Of a DNA stretch of 45,578 bases, positions 1-8,704 are shown one piece after another. The stretch lies in contig JAHHQT010000004.1 of the NCBI GenBank assembly GCA_020026215.1, forward strand, positions 1 to 45,578, written 5' to 3'. The notes under the pieces are model-generated. The model made no database searches, was not told the origin of the DNA, and worked only from the letters and a program-made list of their open reading frames with translations. The stretch comes from Muribaculaceae bacterium. Lineage in GTDB: Bacteria > Bacteroidota > Bacteroidia > Bacteroidales > Muribaculaceae. A program made the translations under genes and the position numbers. Position 1 is the first letter of the stretch; each line of letters begins with the position of its first letter.

Positions 1-45
1 CCTTATAGGCATTTATTTTGCCCACACTTATTAATTAATTCAAAT

Positions 46-1152
46 TTATGCGTGTGTTTCCACTTTCTTTGTTGGTGGAAGTTGTTCGTTTCTGCGTTGA
101 GTCACTTCTACCACACGCTGAGCCAATGTGTTGAAGGCATCACCTGAAACAGTATTCTTCAAGGCAACAGGACAACCAGCATCACCTGCATCGCAAATAC
201 CTGCGACCAATGGAATTTGTGCCAATAATTCAGTGCTCAAGGCTTCAGCCAAACGTTTGCCGCCACCGTTACCGAAGATATAGTATTTTTCATCAGGGTG
301 TTCCGACGGAGTGAACCATGCCATATTTTCAACGATACCCAAAACAGGAACGTTCACCTTATCGCTACGGAACATGCTGATACCCTTGCGAGCATCGGCC
401 AATGCCACTTCTTGCGGAGTAGTCACAACGATAGCACCTGTAATGGCCAAAGTCTGTACCAATGTCAAGTGAATGTCGCTGGTTCCCGGAGGCATATCAA
501 TCAAGAAGTAATCAAGGTCGCCCCAGTTAGCTTCACCAATCAACTGTTTCAAGGCGTTGCTCGCCATACCGCCACGCCATAGCACTGCGCTATCCTTTTC
601 TACCAAAAAACCGATAGAGAGCAACTTAACGCCGTATTTTTCAATCGGTGCAATCAAGTTGCGACCGTCAACTACGTCCATATAGACAGGTTCGTCTTCC
701 ACGTTGAACATCTTTGGCATTGACGGACCGAAGATATCAGCATCAAGCAAACCTACTTTATAGCCTTGAGCTGCAAGTGCAACAGCAAGGTTACTTGCTA
801 CGGTTGATTTACCAACACCACCCTTACCGGAAGAAATGCCGATAATGTTCTTTACGCCCGGAAGCAATTTGGTCGGTTTTTCTATATTTTGACGGAATTT
901 AACCGCAATATGGTCTTTAATATCCACATCTTCACCAATATAAGTGATGATGGCAGTTTCAGCAGCTTTCACCACTGATTTCACGAATGGGTCAGTTGAC
1001 TTGTCAAAAATCAAAGAGAAAGAAACAGACATGCCGTCAATACGGATATCGTCTTCCACCATTTCGTTTTCTACAATATCTTTCCCGTTTCCCGGGTAAC
1101 GCACGTTTTTCAATGCGTCCATAATCAAACTCGGATACAATCTTTTTTCCAT
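46..1152 (-). CDS. mrp: Mrp/ApbC/NBP35-family Fe-S cluster carrier ATPase
   Basis: 368 residues. An N-terminal MIP18/DUF59-like domain (about 1-90) is followed by a ParA/MinD-type P-loop ATPase with the deviant Walker A GKGGVGKS at 109-116 and a DMPPGTSD motif, both hallmarks of the Mrp family. Family members bind and deliver Fe-S clusters to apo-proteins in the cytoplasm. The CPxC cysteine pair that usually holds the cluster is missing: the equivalent region reads MAWFTPSEHPDEKYY, and the only cysteines are two near the C-terminus spaced C-x6-C. It is the last gene of a minus-strand run and starts 27 bases after trmB ends. The family call is secure. Whether it carries a cluster in the usual way is open. 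Confidence 0.93.
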   Translation of the reverse strand: MEKRLYPSLIMDALKNVRYPGNGKDIVENEMVEDDIRIDGMSVSFSLIFDKSTDPFVKSVVKAAETAIITYIGEDVDIKDHIAVKFRQNIEKPTKLLPGVKNIIGISSGKGGVGKSTVASNLAVALAAQGYKVGLLDADIFGPSMPKMFNVEDEPVYMDVVDGRNLIAPIEKYGVKLLSIGFLVEKDSAVLWRGGMASNALKQLIGEANWGDLDYFLIDMPPGTSDIHLTLVQTLAITGAIVVTTPQEVALADARKGISMFRSDKVNVPVLGIVENMAWFTPSEHPDEKYYIFGNGGGKRLAEALSTELLAQIPLVAGICDAGDAGCPVALKNTVSGDAFNTLAQRVVEVTQRRNEQLPPTKKVETHA

Positions 1153-1179
1153 TATATTATTATTTTATTTTGTAAATTT

Positions 1180-1953
1180 TTATTTGTCATTCTTGTTGAT
1201 AAACTGCGGATCAGTTTCGAGATAGCCACGTGAGAAACTACGGTAAGTATCAAATTCCAAATCAATGTCCGGCTCAACGAGTTCCCTGTCAAAATCCAAA
1301 TGCCATTTGATATACTTAATGGATAAACCGCGAGCCAACCACTGTTGTTCATAGAAAGTGCGAATTTCCAAAATATCATCTGCAAGACCTGAATGATACA
1401 AGTCATCGGTATTCACTTCCACATTAAACTGGTTCTCTTTCACCATAGCATCGGTATAGGCATATAGGAAAGGACTGTCGGTCTTCAAGTGAATCAAGCC
1501 GTTTGGTTTCAGAATCTCCTTGTAGAGTTTTAGGAAACGAGTAGAGGTCAAGCGTTTGTTCACCTTCTTCATTTGTGGGTCAGGGAAAGTAATCCAAATT
1601 TCCGACACTTCACCTGGAGCAAAGAAAGAGGCTATCAATTCGATGTTGGTACGAAGAAATGCTACATTCTTCATGCCATCTTCAACGGATTGTTTTGCAC
1701 CTGTCCACATACGCGCACCCTTAATATCCACACCGATAAAATTACATTCCGGGAATCTGCGCGCCATGCCAACGGCATATTCGCCCTTACCACATCCCAA
1801 TTCAAGGATGATAGGACGATCGTTGTGGAAAAATTCTTCATTCCATTTTCCTTTCAACGGAAAACCTGAGGTTTGCAACACTGAAAAAGGGTATTGGAAC
1901 ACATTCGGGAATGTGTCCATATCGCTGAATTTCTTTAGTTTGTTCTTGCCCAT
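1180..1953 (-). CDS. trmB: tRNA (guanine-N7)-methyltransferase TrmB
   Basis: 257 residues, a normal length. It should methylate N7 of G46 in tRNA using S-adenosylmethionine. The SAM-binding loop ELGCGKGEYA lies at 51-60, an acidic strand end at FIGVDIKGA, and the TrmB signature FPDPQMKK at about 123-130 (usually FPDPWPKK; here Trp-Pro is Gln-Met). The ATG is only 5 bases from the stop of the leucine-rich repeat gene upstream, so the two are probably cotranscribed although their roles are unrelated. Confidence 0.93.
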   Translation of the reverse strand: MGKNKLKKFSDMDTFPNVFQYPFSVLQTSGFPLKGKWNEEFFHNDRPIILELGCGKGEYAVGMARRFPECNFIGVDIKGARMWTGAKQSVEDGMKNVAFLRTNIELIASFFAPGEVSEIWITFPDPQMKKVNKRLTSTRFLKLYKEILKPNGLIHLKTDSPFLYAYTDAMVKENQFNVEVNTDDLYHSGLADDILEIRTFYEQQWLARGLSIKYIKWHLDFDRELVEPDIDLEFDTYRSFSRGYLETDPQFINKNDK

Positions 1954-1958
1954 AGAAC

Positions 1959-3359
1959 TTATTTACAAGCTATCTTTATATATTTAACTTCTTTATTTTC
2001 CAATACACAACGCACCACAAACAAATTACCGCTAAAATCGGTCAAATCCACCGCTACCTGTCTGTCATTGGTTCTGTCTGCCGCAAGGACAATACCACTA
2101 ATATCAAACAAGGTATAGTCCGTAATTATATTTGAAGATTGAATGCTCAATATATCTTCTTTCACGCTGAAACGGAAAGAATCATCGGTCGGCCACTCTA
2201 CCACACCGCTTAAAAAGAAGTCGCGCCATTGGTCAGCCGATTCATAGAGGCTTTGGACAGAATTATCCACACGTACATTGACCGCTGTTTTCTCCACACC
2301 ATGCCAAACATCAGCACCCAAAGTCGGCGGAGTCATTGGCCGCGCATCAATCATCTCCAATGAAGTCCAGTTGCGGAACACCTGTTCCCCGATATGCTTA
2401 ACAGAGGAAGGGATAATAACTGACAAGGTCTTATTCCAGTCAGAAAAAGCAAAATCACCGATAGAATCCACACCTTGCGGTATGATTTCATCGTTGACCA
2501 ACTCTGTACCAACAAATGCCAAATCATTAATTTTAGTCAAAGTGGCAGGAAATTCCACTTTGTTCTTTACTGTATTGAAACAAAACGCACCTTCGCCCAT
2601 TGTAATAAGGTTGTGAGGCATTTTGATAGTTTCGATGGCTGTCATATCTGCAAACGCCCAAGCTCCGATGACATTCAAAGTCTTGCAGAGACTTAAATCA
2701 ATATTTGCCAAACCAGCACCCTTAAATGCACATTCGCCAATCTGGCTCAAAGAAGAGAAGAAAGCGAACGATTTCAAGCTCTCGCAACCCACAAACGCAT
2801 AAGGAGCAATGTGAGTAACGGGCATATCAGATACAGTCTGTAAGTTTTTGCAATGCCCGAACGCATATTCGCCGATGCGTTGCAAACCTATACCGCCTGT
2901 TACCTGTTTCAAATTCGGCATGGCATTGAACGCCATCGCCTTCACCTCAACCACTTTATCTGGCAGGTTGATAGTCTCCACTTGTGATGCGGCAAAAGCC
3001 CCTTCCCCTACAGTCAATAAAGAGGCTGGCAAAGTAATTTTAGTCAATTTACTGCCCATAAAACACATCGAAGGCAATTCATCGGCAGGAAAAAAGACAT
3101 AATTACCAAACAAGGATTCTGAGGAAGAATATTCCTTGATAATTACCGAACCCAAATCCAAGGTTCTCAACGCCGGCAATTTGTCGGCAATGAACTTAAA
3201 GTCACGGGCATCCATTTCGCCGTCCACAGCCAAATCCTTCAGCGTGGCCAAATCCACATTCGTGCTTTCAAGTTTAGACTGCAATTCCCCCGCTTTTTGC
3301 GCAGCAAAGGCTGTGGTATTAAGCAGCAATGCTAATAATATGATGGTTAGAAATCTCAT
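1959..3359 (-). CDS. BspA-like leucine-rich repeat secreted protein with T9SS-like tail
   Basis: 466 residues. A signal peptide (about 1-19, ending AFAA) is followed by repeated BspA/TpLRR-type units (LRR_5), seen as phrases such as IGEYAFGHCKNL, IAPYAFVGCESL and IGECAFKGAG, over about 90-350. The last 70 residues (YTLFDISGIVL, then a VDLTDFSGNLFVV-like strand and KYIKI) look like a type A C-terminal sorting domain of the type IX secretion system. I infer export through T9SS and display on the surface, where BspA proteins often bind host or bacterial partners. The ligand is unknown. It lies between the S24 repressor and trmB on the same strand. Confidence 0.85.
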   Translation of the reverse strand: MRFLTIILLALLLNTTAFAAQKAGELQSKLESTNVDLATLKDLAVDGEMDARDFKFIADKLPALRTLDLGSVIIKEYSSSESLFGNYVFFPADELPSMCFMGSKLTKITLPASLLTVGEGAFAASQVETINLPDKVVEVKAMAFNAMPNLKQVTGGIGLQRIGEYAFGHCKNLQTVSDMPVTHIAPYAFVGCESLKSFAFFSSLSQIGECAFKGAGLANIDLSLCKTLNVIGAWAFADMTAIETIKMPHNLITMGEGAFCFNTVKNKVEFPATLTKINDLAFVGTELVNDEIIPQGVDSIGDFAFSDWNKTLSVIIPSSVKHIGEQVFRNWTSLEMIDARPMTPPTLGADVWHGVEKTAVNVRVDNSVQSLYESADQWRDFFLSGVVEWPTDDSFRFSVKEDILSIQSSNIITDYTLFDISGIVLAADRTNDRQVAVDLTDFSGNLFVVRCVLENKEVKYIKIACK

Positions 3360-3397
3360 AAATGGTTTATTTTAAATATTTATAATTTTAATTCTGA

Positions 3398-4066
3398 CTA
3401 CATTCGGGTATCAATGTGAATAATGTTGGTTACAAAGAACAATCCTCTCACTTGCGAGCGTTGGAGTTCAATGTCATCGTATTGCGGATTCTCACTTTTC
3501 AAAATCAATTTGTCAGGATCGCTGTGACGGCGCAAATATTTCACCATGCGATAGTCCTCGAGAAGCACCACATAAATCTGTCCCCAATAGAGCACAGACA
3601 TATCACGAATCTCGCGTACGGCAATATAGTCACCGTTGTTGATGACAGGAGACATACTGTCACCGCTCACACGCACAATCTTACAGTCCAACGGTACTCC
3701 GGGAACATCCACATTACCCACAATGCGGTCGTCGGCAAAAAGCATCTCTCGTGAAGCGCATCCGGCAGTCACGTCAATATCATAGACAGGCGAACCTTTT
3801 TCTGAAGAATCCAGATTGGAAACCACCAGCTTAGGCACTTCGGTTTTAGGAAAAGGAACGCCCTCCCCTGTCAATAGCCAAGTTTTTGACACACCGAAAT
3901 TGACCACAATTCGATTAATCAAAGTGTCTCCAATTGGTAATTTGCCATTCAAATGCTTTGAAAAATTTGAAATATCGGTATTTATCCTACGGGCAAAGGA
4001 ATTTTGTTTTAACCTTAACTCGCTAATTAAGAATTTTATACGATTTATAATTTCACTATTTTCCAT
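3398..4066 (-). CDS. XRE-HTH / S24 peptidase-type (LexA/CI-like) repressor
   Basis: 222 residues. The N-terminal helix-turn-helix (about 5-65) includes QNSFARRINTDISNFSKHLNG. The C-terminal S24 domain has the catalytic serine in SGDSM (Ser137) and the lysine in YRMVKYLRR (Lys176). An Ala-Gly pair at 101-102 sits where LexA-family repressors cut themselves. This is the build of a stress-cleaved repressor. It is not clearly LexA, whose DNA-binding domain is of the winged type; it is closer to phage CI or Bacteroidota S24 regulators. No phage genes are nearby, so it is probably a chromosomal regulator. The upstream gap holds a dyad (4097-4113) that could be its own operator. The LRR gene follows after 38 bases. 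Confidence 0.85.
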   Translation of the reverse strand: MENSEIINRIKFLISELRLKQNSFARRINTDISNFSKHLNGKLPIGDTLINRIVVNFGVSKTWLLTGEGVPFPKTEVPKLVVSNLDSSEKGSPVYDIDVTAGCASREMLFADDRIVGNVDVPGVPLDCKIVRVSGDSMSPVINNGDYIAVREIRDMSVLYWGQIYVVLLEDYRMVKYLRRHSDPDKLILKSENPQYDDIELQRSQVRGLFFVTNIIHIDTRM

Positions 4067-4096
4067 AAAAAGTAATTTGATGCAAGATACAAATTA

Positions 4097-4113
4097 ATTG
4101 GTTAAATACCAAT
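4097..4113 (-). promoter_or_regulatory. Candidate operator of the S24 repressor
   Basis: Perfect inverted repeat ATTGGT-taaat-ACCAAT, about 30 bases upstream of the repressor ATG. The 8-mer AAATACCA inside it recurs at 4134-4141, 30 bases further on. On the minus strand TTGG, 19 bases and TATCTTGC form a weak Bacteroidota-type promoter overlapping the dyad, which would suit autorepression. Inference only. Confidence 0.4.
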
Positions 4114-4166
4114 ATTTCGGGAATTTTTATTAGAAATACCATTTTTTACATTCAGATTGGATACAA

Positions 4167-4200
4167 AAAAACGCCGACTCCAATCGGAATCGACGTTTTT
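4167..4200 (-). terminator. Intrinsic terminator of the sus operon
   Basis: A 15-bp stem with a 4-base loop; it pairs fully in minus-strand RNA if two G-U wobbles are allowed. It ends in a U-run and lies 20 bases past the stop of the last sus gene. The A/T tails make it potentially bidirectional. Confidence 0.85.
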
Positions 4201-4219
4201 TCTATTTTGTGGAAATAAA

Positions 4220-5719
4220 TTATTTGATGTAAGCAGTACCATTGCTGAAGTTCAAGTAAACTTGAGTGTCAGCTTTAGCTCTAACGCGAGCTTGGTCACC
4301 ACCGATACCACGGTAAGCAATCTTGCCGTCGAAGAAGATAAATTCAGTCTTCCACCAGTCACCAGCCCATTGAGAACCATCAAGGTTTAGAGGGTTGACG
4401 CATAGACGAAGTTCGTCTTCTTTAGCCAATACCGGAGAAACGAATTCACCGTCAGCAGTTGTAGGAATTGAGAATACCCAATTTTCGTCTCTGTTCCAGA
4501 TACCACCGTTACATCCACCGAATACATAAACCTTAGCAGGGAATAGATTAACTGTGTATTTGTAAGTACCAGCAGGAGTAGATACTTTTTCAATACCGAA
4601 CAGATACCAGCCTGCTTTGTCAACAGCCAAGTTACCACCGTCGTTAACGAAGTTTACACCTTCAACATTTGAAACTTTTTCAGCACCGTCGAAACCAAAT
4701 TCAGTTCCGTTCCAAGCAGCTGCAACGTTGAATTTGAAACCTTTCTTTTCGCCAACGTAAGTCATACACCAGTATTTGCCTTCAGCTTTAGGGTTACCAT
4801 TTACAGGAACCATTTGAGTAGCCTTAGCCCAATCCCATCCGCAGAAGTCACCAATCATGTACATAGTTGGAACAACTTTTTCAACAGCGTATGTATTGTT
4901 AAGCATATCGATTGTGATTTGGTAGTCACCTTCTTCTTCAATCAAAAGAGCAGTAGCTTTAGTACCTTTAACCAAATCACCGCGCATAGCTTTTTCGTCT
5001 GTAGGACCCCAAACATTGTCGAATGCAGTGTTGATGTCTTTCAAAGCAGCTTCTACGCCTGTAGAACCCATAAATTGGATAGCTCCGGCTTGAAGAGTTA
5101 CTGTACCTTTGAACAACGGATTTTCGAATACATCACCTTCGTGAGTCAATTCTACCATTGATTTATCCCAACCGTCACCAAACCAAGTATCAACGATAAC
5201 GTAGTATTTAGGATCAATTACAATACCCAAATCAACTGGTTTGACAGATTGTTTTTTAGCCATCAAATAAACATCCTTTGACAATTTAACCTTAGAGTTA
5301 CCGTCTGTCATATAAGGAACAAAACGGAACCAAAGATCGTGTGCATTAGGAGTTTTGCCATATTTTGCACGGAATACATTGTCCAAAGCAGCTTTAGCAA
5401 TTTTACCATTGCCCAATTCTACACTTGCAGCATCAACGAAATTCTCTTCAAGAGCGATTTCAGCGATGTATGTAATGCTTGTACCTTCGTTTAGTTCTGC
5501 TTTCACAGTTCGAATCAATTCCAATGAATCGCCTTTAAAAGTATTCAAATCCATAGCCGCAGCTATGTCAGCACCTTCTGCAACTTCAAGACCTTCAACG
5601 CTCATGATAGGAGCTTGGGCATTGAATTGAGGAATTGCTTCATCATAGTCATCGCAAGCGGTAAAACCGAAAGCGAGAGCTGATAATAAAAATATACCTA
5701 ATTTTTTCATTTTATTCAT
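4220..5719 (-). CDS. SusE/SusF-like surface glycan-binding lipoprotein (longer paralogue)
   Basis: 499 residues. A lipoprotein signal (lipobox ending FTAC, Cys about 22) is followed by acidic residues typical of surface-exposed Bacteroidota lipoproteins. The N-terminal part contains a middle beta-rich domain (YYVIVDTWFGDGWDKS). The C-terminal half has two aromatic-rich modules (YMIGDFCGWDWAKA and VYVFGGCNGGIWN). The family binds starch or other glycans at the cell surface alongside SusC/SusD. The last roughly 210 residues closely match the neighbouring protein at 5783-6955, which points to tandem duplication. It is the last gene of the susC operon. The substrate cannot be told from sequence. 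Confidence 0.85.
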   Translation of the reverse strand: MNKMKKLGIFLLSALAFGFTACDDYDEAIPQFNAQAPIMSVEGLEVAEGADIAAAMDLNTFKGDSLELIRTVKAELNEGTSITYIAEIALEENFVDAASVELGNGKIAKAALDNVFRAKYGKTPNAHDLWFRFVPYMTDGNSKVKLSKDVYLMAKKQSVKPVDLGIVIDPKYYVIVDTWFGDGWDKSMVELTHEGDVFENPLFKGTVTLQAGAIQFMGSTGVEAALKDINTAFDNVWGPTDEKAMRGDLVKGTKATALLIEEEGDYQITIDMLNNTYAVEKVVPTMYMIGDFCGWDWAKATQMVPVNGNPKAEGKYWCMTYVGEKKGFKFNVAAAWNGTEFGFDGAEKVSNVEGVNFVNDGGNLAVDKAGWYLFGIEKVSTPAGTYKYTVNLFPAKVYVFGGCNGGIWNRDENWVFSIPTTADGEFVSPVLAKEDELRLCVNPLNLDGSQWAGDWWKTEFIFFDGKIAYRGIGGDQARVRAKADTQVYLNFSNGTAYIK

Positions 5720-5727
5720 GTCTTTTT

Positions 5728-5773
5728 AAGGCTTTCAACCGGGAGTCGGAGACCAACTCCCGACTAAAGCCGT
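5728..5773 (-). other. Intercistronic stem-loop between the two SusE/F-like genes
   Basis: In minus-strand RNA a 10-bp inner stem (CGGGAGUUGG with CCGACUCCCG, loop UCU) is enclosed by an outer GGCUUU/AAAGCC stem. No U-run follows, so it is not a normal terminator. It may stabilise the upstream messages or lower expression of the last gene. Confidence 0.7.
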
Positions 5774-5782
5774 TTAAGGTTA

Positions 5783-6955
5783 TTATTTTGCGCTTGCTTT
5801 ACCGGTTACAAAGTTCAAATAAACTTTTTGACCTTTTTGAGCTTGAACACGTTCTTGGTCATTACCTGCGCCACGATAAGCGATCTTACCTTCGAAGAAG
5901 ATAAATTCAGTGTGCCACCAGTCGCCAGCCCATTGACCGCCTGTAGCGTCCTTAGGATTGATACATAGACGAAGTTCGCCAGATTCTACTAATGTAGGAG
6001 AAACGAAGTCGCCAGTACCGTCAGCAGGAACTGTAAACATCCATTCGTCTTTTGCTTCCCAAATGTTACCATTTGTAGGACCAAATACGTAAACGTTTGC
6101 AGGGAATACATCAAGAGTGTATTGGTAATCACGGCCTACAATCTTAGTAGTAATACCGAAGATATACCAACCAGCCTTAGAAACTGCGATATTACCGCCG
6201 TCATCCTTGAATTCAAGACCAGGAACAGTTGTTTGGCAAGTAGTGCCAGCGAAACCGAATTCACCACCGTCCCAAGCTGTATTTGTATTGAATTTGAATC
6301 CTTCACCTTCTTTTACATAACGGATGCACCAGAATTTGTCGATGTTTGAATGGATAGGAACCATTGGAGCAGCATTTGCCCAATCCCAACCACAGAAACC
6401 ACCAATCATATACATCTTAGTTGGCATTTCAACAGGAGGAAGTGCGAAGTAAGGAATAGTATTGATAGAAACTGAATTAGAAACGATTTCGCTTTCTTTA
6501 ATCAATTCATTAGAGATTTTAGAAACGATTCTAACATAAACAGGAGCTGTTCCTGTTTCAGATTCTGAAAGATAAGCATCGATTTCTTTTTGAGAGACCC
6601 AACCGTAAGCAGAGCAGACAGCCATTGCAAATTCGTTGGCATCAACGTCGATGTTACATTTATGATATACAGTAGAGATAGCGCTCTTTACTTCGAATGT
6701 TTCATCTTTAGAAACTTCTACAGTGTAGTCACAAACTGCTGAATAGCCATAGTTAGGTTGTGAGAAAGTAAAGTTAACTGTTCCTGCATTCAACAAGTCA
6801 TATACCCCATTTGAGAATTGAGGTTTGTTAAGTACAAAAGATGTTGGCTTTTGATACTCAGCTAAAATGTTTGACGGTTCGTCTGTTTGACAAGAAGTAA
6901 ACATTGCGAGACCGGCAAAAGCTAATATTATTGATTTTAATTTCATAGCATTCAC
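5783..6955 (-). CDS. SusE/SusF-like surface glycan-binding lipoprotein (shorter paralogue)
   Basis: 390 residues, lipobox LAMFTSC (Cys about 22). The N-terminal SusE-type Ig-like domain is recognisable from PTSFVLNKPQF and the following GTVNFTFSQPNYGYS. The C-terminal region (from about 180, YMIGGFCGWDWANA onwards to YLNFVTGKASAK) closely parallels the end of the product of 4220-5719 and probably forms the ligand-binding modules. The ATG is 11 bases from the susD stop, so it belongs to the same transcript. The N-terminal domain supports calling it the SusE-like member, but the function (glycan capture at the outer membrane) is inferred from family and context. Confidence 0.87.
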   Translation of the reverse strand: MNAMKLKSIILAFAGLAMFTSCQTDEPSNILAEYQKPTSFVLNKPQFSNGVYDLLNAGTVNFTFSQPNYGYSAVCDYTVEVSKDETFEVKSAISTVYHKCNIDVDANEFAMAVCSAYGWVSQKEIDAYLSESETGTAPVYVRIVSKISNELIKESEIVSNSVSINTIPYFALPPVEMPTKMYMIGGFCGWDWANAAPMVPIHSNIDKFWCIRYVKEGEGFKFNTNTAWDGGEFGFAGTTCQTTVPGLEFKDDGGNIAVSKAGWYIFGITTKIVGRDYQYTLDVFPANVYVFGPTNGNIWEAKDEWMFTVPADGTGDFVSPTLVESGELRLCINPKDATGGQWAGDWWHTEFIFFEGKIAYRGAGNDQERVQAQKGQKVYLNFVTGKASAK

Positions 6956-6966
6956 TTTTTTAAAGA

Positions 6967-8685
6967 TTAATAACCTGCATTTTGAATGGCTGCAAATTCA
7001 GGTTGAGCTGAGATTACGTTTGCAGGAATAGGGAATACGTTCAAGTGAGAAGAGATGTCTGAACCTTCAAGTGTTCCGCCTTTCCATGCCCAGTTGTATC
7101 CGCTTGTAAATTTACCATAGCGAACCAAGTCTGAACGGCGTTGGTTTTCCCAGTAAAGTTCACGGCCACGTTCGTCAAGCAATACGCTTGCGTTCAATGA
7201 TTTCCAAGGAGTTGCACCAGAACGTTCACGAACTACGTTAGCAGCTGCCAAAGCTTCAGCTTCGTCACCTACACCACCCAATACGTAGCATTCAGCTTTC
7301 ATCAAGTAAACGTCTGCCAAACGGAAGATTGGGAAGTCAGTTTCAGGATGTACGTTTTTGCTGTAAACCTTGCTTTCATCAGCGATATTCTTAATATTGA
7401 TATCAGTGCCTTCTTTCATATAGAAAGTACCGTCTTCTTTTGTGCGAAGGTTAGTAAATTTGATTGTACCGTAACCTGCATTAAATTGCATATACGGGTC
7501 GTTAGCTTTAGTAAATCCTTCATCTTCTTTACACCAGAAGTTATCACGAACATCGTTTTCATCAATGAATTTGTCAGAGAATTCCTTACGAGCGTGCATA
7601 CATCCCCATTGATCATTGATTCCATAGTCGTTAGGATTCATGACGAAACCGTCTTTTTCCATAGTTGCAGTTCTCATAGAAGCTGCCATGATGTAGCGAG
7701 AGCCACCGTATGCTTGGATAAATGTTCCTTCGTATGGAATACCCCAAAGGATTTCATTTTCAGCAGTTGCGCGTCCACCCGGCATATAACGGTCGTTATC
7801 TGCGGAGAATAGAGCCAAATAGTGGTTAGCCAAACCTGAACCTTGGAAACCGCCACCTTCGTGGTTAGCGATAATTTCTTTACACAATGTCAAACAGTCT
7901 TGATAACCGTCAACTTCACCGTTTGTGTAAACTTTTGCATTCAAGTACATTTTAGCAAGAAGCATCTTCACACCGTCAAGACCTACACGACCATATTGTG
8001 GTTGTGCGTTTTCTGCAGGCCATTGAGCGATGATGTCTTTCAAGTCATTTACGATTTTGTCGTAAAGTTCGCGACGTTTGATAGGTTTTGGATTATCACC
8101 ATAAGCCATAGTTTCGTCAACCCAACCACCGTTACCGTACATATCAATTACGTTCCAGTAAGCCAAAGCGCGGATAGCGCGAGCTTCCAAAGCATATTGT
8201 TTTGCGCAATTGTAAGCTGTAGGGTGTGTCAAATCAACACCTGTGCTGTTCAATTGACGGATAAAGTCGTTACAGATAGCGATGATTACATATAGACGTG
8301 AATAAGTACCGTAAATAAGACCGTGACCGTTAGTCCAGTTACCTTGAACCAAGTTGTCAACACCGTCTTCAGTCCAAATCCACATACATTCGTCAGTTGT
8401 TTTTTCATTCAAGATGAACAAGGCACGAGTATAACAGCTCTTACCTGCGTCCATACCGCCTAAGTCGGCTGAACCTTCACCGTTCTGACCGGAAACTGCA
8501 AGTACTGAATAGCATTTTGCGAATACCTCCGGCAAGTATTTGTCCGGATTTTTTTGTACGTCAGCCCAAGTTAGCGTAGTTGAATCTTGAGGTTCCACGT
8601 CAAGATCGTTGATACAAGATGTAGCGCCCAAACCCATACCTAACACAACTGCTACGGCTGCAAATATTTTAGATAATGATTTCAT
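6967..8685 (-). CDS. SusD/RagB-family outer-membrane nutrient-binding lipoprotein
   Basis: 572 residues. The lipobox ends GATSC (Cys about 24). The SusD N-terminal TPR-like region (YALEARAIRALAYWNVIDMYG) and the C-terminal RagB/SusD signature (FRLADVYLMKAECYV, then ERGRELYWENQRRSDLVRYG) are clear. SusD proteins form the lid over a SusC TonB-dependent channel and bind the oligosaccharide or peptide to be imported. The gene follows susC by 19 bases. Without a nearby enzyme the substrate is not predictable. Confidence 0.96.
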   Translation of the reverse strand: MKSLSKIFAAVAVVLGMGLGATSCINDLDVEPQDSTTLTWADVQKNPDKYLPEVFAKCYSVLAVSGQNGEGSADLGGMDAGKSCYTRALFILNEKTTDECMWIWTEDGVDNLVQGNWTNGHGLIYGTYSRLYVIIAICNDFIRQLNSTGVDLTHPTAYNCAKQYALEARAIRALAYWNVIDMYGNGGWVDETMAYGDNPKPIKRRELYDKIVNDLKDIIAQWPAENAQPQYGRVGLDGVKMLLAKMYLNAKVYTNGEVDGYQDCLTLCKEIIANHEGGGFQGSGLANHYLALFSADNDRYMPGGRATAENEILWGIPYEGTFIQAYGGSRYIMAASMRTATMEKDGFVMNPNDYGINDQWGCMHARKEFSDKFIDENDVRDNFWCKEDEGFTKANDPYMQFNAGYGTIKFTNLRTKEDGTFYMKEGTDINIKNIADESKVYSKNVHPETDFPIFRLADVYLMKAECYVLGGVGDEAEALAAANVVRERSGATPWKSLNASVLLDERGRELYWENQRRSDLVRYGKFTSGYNWAWKGGTLEGSDISSHLNVFPIPANVISAQPEFAAIQNAGY

Positions 8686-8704
8686 TTTTAATAATATTTA
8701 AAGG

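Noticed and set aside
3398..4066. S24 repressor as a sign of a prophage
   Set aside because: No integrase, structural or lysis genes nearby, and the neighbours are housekeeping genes on the same strand.
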